Shown here: positions 27,946 to 36,270 of the stretch, one piece after another | Layout of the letters: every line of letters begins with the position of its first letter | How positions within the stretch are numbered: position 1 is the stretch's first letter | Origin: Indolivaga capnocytophagoides DSM 22835 | Lineage (GTDB): Bacteria; Bacteroidota; Bacteroidia; Bacteroidales; Dysgonomonadaceae | DNA: 64,000 nucleotides | Direction: 5' to 3' | Assembly (NCBI RefSeq): GCF_000426485.1 | Contig: NZ_AUFL01000008.1 | Span: forward strand, 62,001-126,000 | Notes under the pieces: model-generated | What the model was told of the DNA's origin: nothing | Seen by the model: only the letters and a program-made list of their open reading frames with translations | The model's database searches: none | Position numbers and translations under genes: made by a program

Positions 27946-29415
27946 ATGATGAAAACTTTAGTAAGATCTTTAATATATATAATGTCCGTATCAATGGTAT
28001 TATCATTGGTATCGTGTAATGACTTTCTGGACAAAGAGCCGGAGGGTAAAGTTCCCGAACAAAAAGTAGATTATACAAATACAGCTAATATGTATCAACC
28101 TGTATCCGGAGTGTATGCAAAGATACGAACCAGCGGTTTACACTGGGTGATCTGGGAGATTACCACAATCCGTGATCAGGATGTATTCAGTGGACAATTT
28201 AATGGCAGCGATTATTATAATCTGAGTATATACAAATACAACGATTCATTCTGGGGCTTTGATGAATTGTGGAAACAGTACTACAATATAATCAAGGTTG
28301 CTAATTCAGCAATTGAAACACTGGATTTGTATGCGGCTAATATCACGAGTGACAGTGACATGAAAAAGTATAAAGCATATAGGGGCGAAGTTATGTTTAT
28401 GCGTGCTTATGCTTATTATCGTCTAGTACAGGCTTTTGGCGCGGTTACGATTCTTCGGGATAATAACCAGCTTGATCTGAGCCGCTCTACTGCCGCTGCG
28501 GTAAACAAATATGCGTTGGAGGATTTGCAATATGGTATCGATAATATGCCGCGTATCCGCCCTAACCAAAGTGAGCATGTTGGAGCAGTAACTGCTTTTT
28601 CGGCTGCAACACTGGCTGCAAAGATTCATCTGAATGAAGGTAATTACGCTAAAGTTGAAGAGCTTACCGACGATATTATCAAGAATGGTAATTTTTCCCT
28701 TTATCCCGATTTTTACCAGCTATTTAAGATACCCGGAAAACTTTGTGATGAATCCATTTTCGAAGTTCAATGTACTGATTTCGGTAATGGTTCGGGTGAT
28801 TTGATTGATTCGGGCGAATGGTTTGTTTGTCAAGGACCGAATAATTCGGGGAGTAATATTTCGGGATGGGGAGATTGTGGTATAATGAAATCTTTCAGGG
28901 ATTGGGCATACGGCCGTGGAGAGACCATCCGTGCTACTACTTCGTTTTTATTGGCAGATTCTACAACTCCCGATGGCGATTATATACGTGCCCAGATTAA
29001 CCCTGCAAATACTGACTGCTGGAACGGCAAAGCTTATACTCCGCTAAGCCAGCTTACTCCGGGGCGTACGAGATATGGAACAAACAATAATGTCCGTATC
29101 ATTCGCTATGCAGATGTCCTTCTTATGAATGCAGAAGCTAAAGTTAGAAATGGTAAAAGCGGAGATATTCCATTCAATGAAATAAGAAAGCGTGCGAAAA
29201 TGCCTGAACTTACCAATGTTACCGCCGATCAGGTTCTGGACGAACGTCGTATGGAGCTGCTCTGTGAATGGGGCGAACGCTATAATGATCTTGTGCGCAC
29301 AGGTTTGGCTGCAACAGCCTTGACTGGTTGGACAAAGGATAAACAATATCTGCCATTGCCATTCAATCAATATACCCAAATTCCGGATTTATTGCTTGAT
29401 CCTAAAAATGAATAG
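27946..29415 (+). CDS. SusD/RagB-family glycan-binding lipoprotein
   Basis: 489 aa. Lipobox VLSLVSC near residue 24, followed by NDFLDKEPEGK, the classical SusD start (acidic, surface-exported). The SusD TPR segments are present (RGEVMFMRAYAYYRLVQAFG near residue 145). The C-terminal SusD domain has IIRYADVLLMNAEAKVRNGK (near 385) and VLDERRMELLCEWGERYNDL (near 430). It binds glycan at the cell surface and forms a lidded complex with the upstream SusC. It is shorter than the mannan SusD in this window (590 aa). Confidence 0.93.
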   Translation: MMKTLVRSLIYIMSVSMVLSLVSCNDFLDKEPEGKVPEQKVDYTNTANMYQPVSGVYAKIRTSGLHWVIWEITTIRDQDVFSGQFNGSDYYNLSIYKYNDSFWGFDELWKQYYNIIKVANSAIETLDLYAANITSDSDMKKYKAYRGEVMFMRAYAYYRLVQAFGAVTILRDNNQLDLSRSTAAAVNKYALEDLQYGIDNMPRIRPNQSEHVGAVTAFSAATLAAKIHLNEGNYAKVEELTDDIIKNGNFSLYPDFYQLFKIPGKLCDESIFEVQCTDFGNGSGDLIDSGEWFVCQGPNNSGSNISGWGDCGIMKSFRDWAYGRGETIRATTSFLLADSTTPDGDYIRAQINPANTDCWNGKAYTPLSQLTPGRTRYGTNNNVRIIRYADVLLMNAEAKVRNGKSGDIPFNEIRKRAKMPELTNVTADQVLDERRMELLCEWGERYNDLVRTGLAATALTGWTKDKQYLPLPFNQYTQIPDLLLDPKNE

Positions 29416-29516
29416 CTAGTTTGTTGATAGGATGAAGGGTCTGAATAGTATACCTTCTGGTTATATTGAGGATCCTTCATCTTATATTGATAAGGTAAAT
29501 TAAATGTCTAAATAAA

Positions 29517-30383
29517 TTGAACATGAGATATATAATATTATTTTTCTGTACCTGTAGTATTTTACTGCTTGGATGTAGTAAAGGGAAGCCTGTTAAAGAC
29601 GATCATCCATTGAAGGTAATGACCTTTAATATAAGATTGGATGCACCATCGGATAGTCTCAATAACTGGAAATACCGTAAGGACAATGTCTGTAAGATGA
29701 TTACCTACTATCAGCCCGATCTGCTGGGAATGCAGGAGGTTTGTCATAATCAGATGGAAGATTTAAAGCAGGGTTTGCCTCAATATACAGCGTTAGGCGT
29801 AGGGCGTGATGATGGAAAAGAAGCGGGAGAATACTGTCCCATATTTTTTTATTCGCAACGATTTTCACTTATAAAATATGGCAACTTTGCTTTGAGCGAA
29901 CACCCTGATTCGATTGGTGTGAGAGGTTGGGATGCCTCTTATAATCGGATAACAACTTGGGCAATATTAGAGGAAAAGAGCAATGGCTCGAAAATGATTT
30001 TCTTTAATACACATCTTGATAATGATGGAAAAGTAGCCCGAGACAAAAGTGTTCATCTTATTTTGGATAAAATCAAAGAGATTGCACCTGATATGCAGGC
30101 CATTATTACTGGCGATTTTAACTGTACTCCCAATGAAGCACCGCTTAATACCTTAGAAAAAGGAGGAATGCAAAACACGTCGAAGACTGCATCCATAACT
30201 TACGGGCCGTCATGGTCTTTTCATGATTTTGGTCGTCTACCTCAGAACGAACGTGTACTTCTTGACTATATATTTGTTACCAAAGGTGCTCAGGTTGATC
30301 GTTATCGTGTAATTCAGGATACACCTGATGATGGTTTTCTATCCGATCACGATCCTGTTTTGGTTAGCTTCAATTTTCGTTAA
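29517..30383 (+). CDS. Endonuclease/exonuclease/phosphatase-family lipoprotein
   Basis: 288 aa. Lipobox ILLLGC near residue 20, then an endonuclease/exonuclease/phosphatase fold: LKVMTFNIRLD (residues about 32-42), LLGMQEVCHNQMEDL (Glu metal ligand, near 74), IFFNTHLDN (near 161), ITGDFNCTPNE (near 195) and the final LSDHDPVLVSF (catalytic His near 280). This family hydrolyses phosphodiesters in nucleic acids, lipids or sugars. Its export and its position 100 bases after a SusC/SusD pair argue for a periplasmic or surface phosphodiesterase acting on a phosphorylated glycan or lipid rather than DNA repair. That substrate class is inference. Confidence 0.85.
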   Translation: MNMRYIILFFCTCSILLLGCSKGKPVKDDHPLKVMTFNIRLDAPSDSLNNWKYRKDNVCKMITYYQPDLLGMQEVCHNQMEDLKQGLPQYTALGVGRDDGKEAGEYCPIFFYSQRFSLIKYGNFALSEHPDSIGVRGWDASYNRITTWAILEEKSNGSKMIFFNTHLDNDGKVARDKSVHLILDKIKEIAPDMQAIITGDFNCTPNEAPLNTLEKGGMQNTSKTASITYGPSWSFHDFGRLPQNERVLLDYIFVTKGAQVDRYRVIQDTPDDGFLSDHDPVLVSFNFR

Positions 30384-30398
30384 GGTCACAGAATCTGT

Positions 30399-30446
30399 AA
30401 ATTACCCTAAGATAGAGCGTTTATTTATCCTATCTTAGGGTAATTT
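30399..30446. terminator. Bidirectional terminator hairpin
   Basis: AAATTACCCTAAGATAG (30399-30415) pairs perfectly with CTATCTTAGGGTAATTT (30430-30446), a 17-bp stem flanked by A and T runs. It lies between the convergent phosphodiesterase and cupin genes and can serve both strands. Confidence 0.82.
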
Positions 30447-30473
30447 GTTCTTATAAGTAGTCTCTTCAAAGCA

Positions 30474-30899
30474 TCATTTCCAGAGCGGAGTAGCATCTTG
30501 TATAACTCCATCCTGACTAGTCCATTGTTGAATCGAATTTTCTTTGGACTGGATCACAATATAGATCATCTGTTGTTCAGAAGTGTTAGTCATACCTCTA
30601 AGTCCGGCAGGTGCTACACGGATAACACTTCCTTCCGAAATATCAAAACACTGATCATCAACCTGAAATTTCCCTTCTCCCTTTAAGATAATATATGTTT
30701 CTTCATTCTGTTTGTGTGAATGAAAAATCGGAAGATCTGTTTTAGGAGGTAAAATACTAATAGAAATCTCTGTTCCGGAAGCTTTTGTTGCATCTTTCAG
30801 AAATATTTTTCCATTGGCTCTTTCTAATACTAGATCGAGTTTACCAAAATCTATGGCTGTAAAGTTTTTACTCTCCGTAATTTGTTTAGTGCTGTTCAT
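30474..30899 (-). CDS. Cupin-domain protein
   Basis: 141 aa, cytoplasmic, a single cupin. Motif 1 reads LPIFHSHKQNEETYIILKGE (residues about 57-76, with His, His and Glu metal ligands), followed by GKFQVDDQCFDISEGSVIRV. Motif 2 has lost the usual metal-binding His (PAGLRGMTNTS). It could be a small isomerase, a dioxygenase-like enzyme or a sugar-binding protein; nothing more specific can be read. It is a single-gene unit with the palindrome repeat 33 bases upstream of its start. Confidence 0.8.
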   Translation of the reverse strand: MNSTKQITESKNFTAIDFGKLDLVLERANGKIFLKDATKASGTEISISILPPKTDLPIFHSHKQNEETYIILKGEGKFQVDDQCFDISEGSVIRVAPAGLRGMTNTSEQQMIYIVIQSKENSIQQWTSQDGVIQDATPLWK

Positions 30900-30931
30900 T
30901 TTTGTAATGTTTTAATTATTGATAATAATTA

Positions 30932-30944
30932 AGGTCTCAGACCT
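30932..30944. repeat. Palindrome AGGTCTCAGACCT, copy 2
   Basis: Perfect 6-1-6 palindrome. Read on the minus strand its flanks are AATAAAT before and TAATT after, the same as in copy 1. It lies just upstream of the cupin gene. Confidence 0.85.
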
Positions 30945-31134
30945 ATTTATTGGTTTTACAAGTAAACTGACAAAAGTAAGTTGTTGATGTGTAGTATATT
31001 ATTAAATATTTACTATTGCTTACTATATGTAACTTTCTTACTTTTATATATCAAAGGTATTGTATTTATTTTATTCACACAAGAAGGCACAGATTGGTAA
31101 GTTGGTTACATCTAGGTAACAATTATAAATAGAG

Positions 31135-31185
31135 AGCCTGTTATAATTAGAAGACATATTATTATATACTTTCTGTTACTTATAC
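31135..31185 (+). repeat. Longer intergenic box, copy A
   Basis: AGCCTGTTATAATTAGAA followed by ATATTATTATATACTTTC and GTTACTTATAC aligns with 46134-46184 at roughly three bases in four, and more weakly with 42087-42140. It lies upstream of the mannan-locus AraC regulator. Confidence 0.55.
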
Positions 31186-31289
31186 ATACCGAGAGTCGAA
31201 AAGAAAAAACTAATAATGAACTCTAAAAAGGTTACAAAAGTCACATACTTTATGTACACCTTCTGTTGTTTATATTTTACCCTTATCCA

Positions 31290-31329
31290 CTAAAGGGGAT
31301 TTTTGCTGTCGCTCGGAAAGCCCCTTTAG
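31290..31329. terminator. CTAAAGGGG/CCCCTTTAG hairpin
   Basis: A 9-bp perfect stem (31290-31298 with 31321-31329) with a 22-base loop, far from any gene end. It may be a dispersed Bacteroidetes repeat or an orphan terminator. Confidence 0.4.
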
Positions 31330-31691
31330 GAGTTTGGGTGCATGTCGAAAAAGGTAACAAAGGTAACATTGAAACTGTAACTTTTTATCGAGGCTTTTTC
31401 TTCTTTTCGTGATTATATGTTATCTGTCATTCAAAGATCTCATCTGTTTTTTTATAAAAAGACATTTCTATCAAAACTCTTTCACTATAGATAAAAAATG
31501 TAATAAAATCTGTTGAAAGTTATTTCTCTCTCAAATAATAATTAGAAAGCTGTAATTGATTGTTTTTTTAGGTGTTTGAAAAGAATATGGAAATATTTGA
31601 GACCTTAATGGTCTTTTGTCGTTTTAATACTTTCTCGTAATTTAGACGGATATTTCAAAATACAGGTCTCATTATCTAAAATAATTCAATT

Positions 31692-32573
31692 ATGAAAACA
31701 TCGGTTTTAAGAGAAGTTACTCCCTTATCGGAACGAGACTGTTTTATGATATTTTCACGGGTAAAGAAAGAGTTTACTTTCCCTATACATACTCATGCCG
31801 AATATGAACTTAACTTCATAGAGAACGGAAAAGGTACCAAACGCATTGTTGGTGATAGTATCGAATTAATAGAAAATCTCGAACTTGCTCTCATTGCCAA
31901 TCCACAACTCGAACATGCCTGGCTGAACCATAAATGTGAGTCGGACGAAATAAAAGAAATAACCATTCAGTTTCATGGAGATTTGCTGAATGATCAGTTG
32001 TTACAGAAAAATCAGTTCAGGTCGATTAAGGAAATGTTTGACAGGGCTTCTTACGGGATAACTTTTTCAGCCGACACTATACAAGGGATAAAAGACCGTT
32101 TGTATTCTTTGGCGTCCGAGAATGATGGTGTACACTCTGTCTTGAAATTATGGGGGATTTTATATGATTTGTCTCTTTCTCCGTCAATGAGGGAATTGTC
32201 GAGCCGTACTTTTAATGACGGGGAACAAAAATATGACAGCCGACGGGTCGAACGTGTCTATAATTATATGAAAGAAAACTATGAAAAAGAAATAAAGTTA
32301 AAAGACATTTCTGACCTTATAGGTATGACGGAGGTTGCCTTCAGCCGTTTTTTGAAAAAGCGTACAGGTCGGAATTTCATAGATTCTCTTAATGATATCC
32401 GATTGGGGCATGCCGCCCGTTTGCTAATTGATACAACTTACAGTATTTCCGAAATCTGCACAAACTGTGGATTTAATAACTTGTCGAATTTTAACCGTAT
32501 TTTTAAAAAGAAGAAAGGCTGTACTCCCCGTGAGTTCAGGGAAAATTATAAAGAGTCTAAATATTTTCTTTGA
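31692..32573 (+). CDS. AraC family regulator of the mannan locus
   Basis: 293 aa. N-terminal cupin-type sensor (FPIHTHAEYELNFIENGKGT near residue 30). The C-terminal double HTH spans about 190-290 (IKLKDISDLIGMTEVAFSRF, then ISEICTNCGFNNLSNFNRIF and GCTPREFRENY). It lies immediately before the SusC of the mannan locus on the same strand, so it is the likely activator of that locus, responding to a mannan-derived sugar. Its own upstream region is the most repeat-rich gap in the window, which may include its operators. No hybrid two-component sensor for the mannan locus is visible in the window. Confidence 0.85.
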   Translation: MKTSVLREVTPLSERDCFMIFSRVKKEFTFPIHTHAEYELNFIENGKGTKRIVGDSIELIENLELALIANPQLEHAWLNHKCESDEIKEITIQFHGDLLNDQLLQKNQFRSIKEMFDRASYGITFSADTIQGIKDRLYSLASENDGVHSVLKLWGILYDLSLSPSMRELSSRTFNDGEQKYDSRRVERVYNYMKENYEKEIKLKDISDLIGMTEVAFSRFLKKRTGRNFIDSLNDIRLGHAARLLIDTTYSISEICTNCGFNNLSNFNRIFKKKKGCTPREFRENYKESKYFL

Positions 32574-33007
32574 TAATATAAGAACTACCATATCGGTGTC
32601 TTATTCGAAAACAAACTTATACAGAAATTATATATCTATCCACTTGTATATGATGAGTGCTTATTTTATGAGTTGAAGATAATCTAGTCTTTAGCTATAG
32701 TTCAGTATGTTTTTTAGTGAATAGTGATTAAAGTAAATGATACTTTTTTGACATAGTAGTAGATAAAAAAGTATCTGTTCTTTGTTTTGTATTTATTGCA
32801 ATGTTTATTCTGTATTATTCCTGAAAATATTGGTTTTACTTTCTTTGTCGTGCTTTTTCTTATTTTTAAGTTGTGTTTTTTTGCAAAGAAACTATCGCTA
32901 ATAGATAAAATAGTATTTGTTTTTTTATGCACTTTGTGTATAATTTTGTCATAAATAAACTAATGTTAAGTTTAAATCTCATATTACATATTATTAAACC
33001 ATGAATC
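32574..33007. other. Leader region before the mannan susC
   Basis: 434 bases, very AT-rich, without a credible gene. It carries the promoter at 32916-32948 and leaves about 60 bases of leader before the SusC start. No other structure was recognised. Confidence 0.5.
32916..32948 (+). promoter_or_regulatory. Promoter of the mannan locus (TTTG-N21-TAATTTTG)
   Basis: TTTG (32916-32919) and TAATTTTG (32941-32948) match the Bacteroidetes -33 and -7 consensus with 21-base spacing, 60 bases upstream of the SusC ATG. It is one of the best promoter matches noted in the window. Confidence 0.65.
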
Positions 33008-36000
33008 ATGAAGAAAATCTTTAATTTATTATTCTTTTTTTGTGTGATACCAGCTTTGGTATTTGCTCAAAATCTGCAAATTAAGGGAAAAGTGACCGAT
33101 GCAAAGGATGGTTCTCCTTTGGTTGGAGTTACAGTCAAAACCCAGAAGAACTCAGGGGTTATGACTGATCTTGATGGCAAATACACTATCAATGCTCAAA
33201 AAGGAGATATCCTTTCTTTTTCTTTTCTTAGTATGACTACTCAAACTGTTAAAGTTGAATCGGCTAAAGATATTAACATAGCATTGAGTGATGACGATAA
33301 AATACTCGACGAAATTGTTGTTGTTGGCTACGGTACAATGAAAAAACGAGATTTGTCGGGTTCTGTAGGACAAATAAAGAGTGAAGACCTGCTGAAAGGA
33401 AATCCTACATCGAGTATCAATCAGGCTCTGCAAGGACGATTGGCCGGAGTATCGGTAAGCCAGAATGATGGAGCTCCCGGAGCTGGAATTTCGATTACCA
33501 TTCGTGGTACAAACTCTTTCTCGACAAATTCACAACCTCTTTATATCGTGGATGGAATACCTTACGATGTGGCTGCTACCCCAACCAGTTCTGCTAATGA
33601 TAATAATAATCAGACGGCGAATGCTTTAGCTGCTATAAATCCGCATGATATTGAATCCGTGGAAGTTCTGAAGGATGCCTCTGCTACAGCGATTTATGGT
33701 TCTCGTGGAGCAAACGGGGTTGTACTTATCACAACTAAAAAAGGAGAAAAGGGGAGTAACAAAATCGAGTTTACTTCCAACTTCAGTGTATCGAAGATCG
33801 GTAAAAAAGTAAAAATGCTAGATCCGGTTACTTATGCACGTTATATAAATGAACAAACTGTAAATAGCGGCAATTACGAAGGTATACCTTATACTACACT
33901 TCCTTATTCAGGAACATGGCAATATCAATATCTGAATGGAGAGATAATAACAAGTTCGGGTGTTTATAACCCTTCTCCCGAAGATTTTAATAATTATGGA
34001 ATAAGAAAAGACCAGTATGGAAATGAAACTTTGGTAGAAGGAGCTAACTGGCAAAATGAAATTTATCAGACCGGAGCATCTCAAGAATATAACCTTAGTG
34101 TATCAGGTGCTAATGAAGCCGGTTGGTATGCTTTCTCAGGAAATTATACCGACCAAAGCGGTATTATTAAAAATTCGGGTTACAAACGGTATGCTTTGCG
34201 TACGAACATCGGACGCAGGCTCAGAAGCTGGTTGGAAATAGGAACAAATATCAATTATACTAATTCCACTACCGATTTTGCCAAGTCAAATGCATATGAC
34301 TATAGTATTATCCGTTCAGCCTTATTATTTCCTACAACTTATGGACCGAACATGACCCGTACCGAATCGGATGAACTTAATTGGCTTGCGTCTAATCCGC
34401 TTATATATGTAAATACAGCTAAAGACCAATTGAAATCAAACAATGTATTCAGCTCGTCTTATGCCGAAATTAAATTTATGGATGGTCTTAAATTCCGTCA
34501 GAATTTGGGATTGGGATATTCCGGAAATAACAGGTTCACTTATTATAACAGGCAGACTCAAGAAGGACGTGATGCCAAAGGAAAGGGCGGACAGAGTGAC
34601 AATTGGTGGTACAGTACTACTGCCGAATCATTGCTTACATTCGATAAAACATTCAATACAAAACATACATTAAATGCTGTTGGCGGATTTACTTATGAGC
34701 AATCTAATTATGGAGGTAAATCGATGACTGCAACTAACTTTCCGAATGATATCACAGAATATTACGACTTGTCGGCAGGATTAAATAAAGGAGCTTTAGT
34801 TACAAATCGCGGACAAGCTATTATGGTTTCGTTGTTAGGACGTGTTAACTATTCATACGATGGTAAATATATAGCAACTGTATCTTTTCGTCGCGATGGT
34901 TCAAGCAAGTTAACATCCGGTCATAAGTTTGCCAACTTTGCTTCAGGAGCATTGGCTTGGAGAATTTCAGACGAGAAGCTTATTAAGGATCTGAAGATAT
35001 TTGATAACCTGAAACTGAGATTGAGTTACGGACAAACCGGTAACCAGGGTGTAAGTTCATACCAAACAATGGAGTATCTGACTCCGGCTAACTATCCTGT
35101 AGGAGGAGCACTGACTAGTGGATTTGCCGAAGTAGACTGGCGTGGAGCTCTGAACAGACTTCTTAAATGGGAAAGAACAGATCAGTATAATGCCGGGCTT
35201 GATATTTCGGTATTAAACAGCAAAGTTAACTTCACGATAGACGCGTATTATAAGAAGACTAATGATTTGTTACAGAATGTAGCAATCCCATCGAGTTCAG
35301 GATTCCTTAATATGTGGATGAATTCGGGTTGGGTAACTAATAAGGGATTGGAAATCACAGGTCAATTCTATCCTTATTCGAATAAAAATTTCAGTTGGGA
35401 TATTAATGCTAATATTTCCTTCAATAAAAATGAAATTGGAGGTTTGAACGGCGATAGCTTCTCCGAACGCCTGTGGTACGGGGCAGATAACATCTTTATC
35501 CGCCGTAATGGAGCACCTATCGGAGCTATATACGGATATGTGGAAGACGGATTTTATGACAATGCGGCCGAAGTGAGAGCCGACCCTCAATATGCCAACG
35601 CTAGTGATGCCAAGGTAAAATCGATGATTGGCGAAATCAAATACAGAGATGTAAATCACGATGGAGTAGTTAACGAAAGCGACCGTGTGATAATCGGAGA
35701 TACTAATCCCGACTTTATATTCGGGTTAACTAATAATTTTAAATGGAAACAATTTACATTGAGCTTCTTCTTTCAGGGATCAGTCGGAAACGATATTTTC
35801 AACGGAAACTTGCTTGACGTAAAGATGGGTAATATCGCTAACATCCCTACCGATATCTATAATAGTAGATGGACAGAAGAAAATAAAGAAGGTGCATTGT
35901 GGCCTAAAGCTGTCGCATCGTACAACAGAACCATGCTGGTATCTGATCGATATATAGAGAACGGATCTTATCTAAGATTAAAGAACTTAAATATAGGATA

Positions 36001-36199
36001 TTCGTTTAAACCTAAATTTAAGGGTGTCGACAATATCTATATCTATGGAAGTGCTACAAACTTGTTTACAATATCAGATTACAGCTGGTTCGACCCGGAT
36101 GTAAATGCTTTCGGTAGCGATTCTTCACGCCGTGGAGTTGATATTTATTCTTATCCAAGCAGCAGAACTTATTCAATAGGTTTGAAACTTGATTTTTAA
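33008..36199 (+). CDS. SusC-family TonB-linked receptor of the mannan locus
   Basis: 1063 aa. Signal peptide ending in LVFAQ (residue 21). Carboxypeptidase-regulatory-like domain (about 25-100, IKGKVTDAKDGSPLVGVTVK), then TonB box DEIVVVGYGTMKKRDLSGSV. The plug has GRLAGVSVSQNDGAPGAGIS, ITIRGTNSF and QPLYIVDGIPYDV. The C-terminal barrel ends in TYSIGLKLDF. It is the outer-membrane importer for oligosaccharides released at the surface. The SusD partner follows after 71 bases that contain palindrome copy 3, as in the first SusC/SusD pair. Confidence 0.94.
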   Translation: MKKIFNLLFFFCVIPALVFAQNLQIKGKVTDAKDGSPLVGVTVKTQKNSGVMTDLDGKYTINAQKGDILSFSFLSMTTQTVKVESAKDINIALSDDDKILDEIVVVGYGTMKKRDLSGSVGQIKSEDLLKGNPTSSINQALQGRLAGVSVSQNDGAPGAGISITIRGTNSFSTNSQPLYIVDGIPYDVAATPTSSANDNNNQTANALAAINPHDIESVEVLKDASATAIYGSRGANGVVLITTKKGEKGSNKIEFTSNFSVSKIGKKVKMLDPVTYARYINEQTVNSGNYEGIPYTTLPYSGTWQYQYLNGEIITSSGVYNPSPEDFNNYGIRKDQYGNETLVEGANWQNEIYQTGASQEYNLSVSGANEAGWYAFSGNYTDQSGIIKNSGYKRYALRTNIGRRLRSWLEIGTNINYTNSTTDFAKSNAYDYSIIRSALLFPTTYGPNMTRTESDELNWLASNPLIYVNTAKDQLKSNNVFSSSYAEIKFMDGLKFRQNLGLGYSGNNRFTYYNRQTQEGRDAKGKGGQSDNWWYSTTAESLLTFDKTFNTKHTLNAVGGFTYEQSNYGGKSMTATNFPNDITEYYDLSAGLNKGALVTNRGQAIMVSLLGRVNYSYDGKYIATVSFRRDGSSKLTSGHKFANFASGALAWRISDEKLIKDLKIFDNLKLRLSYGQTGNQGVSSYQTMEYLTPANYPVGGALTSGFAEVDWRGALNRLLKWERTDQYNAGLDISVLNSKVNFTIDAYYKKTNDLLQNVAIPSSSGFLNMWMNSGWVTNKGLEITGQFYPYSNKNFSWDINANISFNKNEIGGLNGDSFSERLWYGADNIFIRRNGAPIGAIYGYVEDGFYDNAAEVRADPQYANASDAKVKSMIGEIKYRDVNHDGVVNESDRVIIGDTNPDFIFGLTNNFKWKQFTLSFFFQGSVGNDIFNGNLLDVKMGNIANIPTDIYNSRWTEENKEGALWPKAVASYNRTMLVSDRYIENGSYLRLKNLNIGYSFKPKFKGVDNIYIYGSATNLFTISDYSWFDPDVNAFGSDSSRRGVDIYSYPSSRTYSIGLKLDF

Positions 36200-36230
36200 T
36201 TCAATACTGTGTTTGAAAGCGATAAAAAAC

Positions 36231-36243
36231 AGGTCTGAGACCT
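36231..36243. repeat. Palindrome AGGTCTGAGACCT, copy 3 (susC-susD gap)
   Basis: Perfect palindrome with TTAATC to its right. Like copy 1 it lies between a SusC stop and a SusD start, here 27 bases before the start codon. Confidence 0.85.
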
Positions 36244-36270
36244 TAATCGACAAAATCAAAAAACAAAAAC

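Larger units (their letters stand above)
30900..31691. other. 790-base regulatory region between cupin and AraC genes, rich in repeats
   Basis: No gene. It holds palindrome copy 2 (30932-30944), the first copy of the longer box (31135-31185) and a hairpin CTAAAGGGG/CCCCTTTAG (31290-31298 with 31321-31329). It also has a GGTAACAAAGGTAAC direct repeat (about 31350-31364), palindrome half-sites TTTGAGACCTTAAT (31597) and AGGTCTCATTATC (31664), and several GTTAC/GTAAC words. This density is far above that of other gaps in the window and lies in front of the mannan-locus regulator. Confidence 0.6.

Noticed and set aside
32714-32932. 72-aa minus-strand frame
   Set aside because: It lies in a T-rich leader; the Lys/Asn/Phe-rich composition is what AT-rich noncoding DNA gives, and it overlaps the mannan promoter on the other strand.
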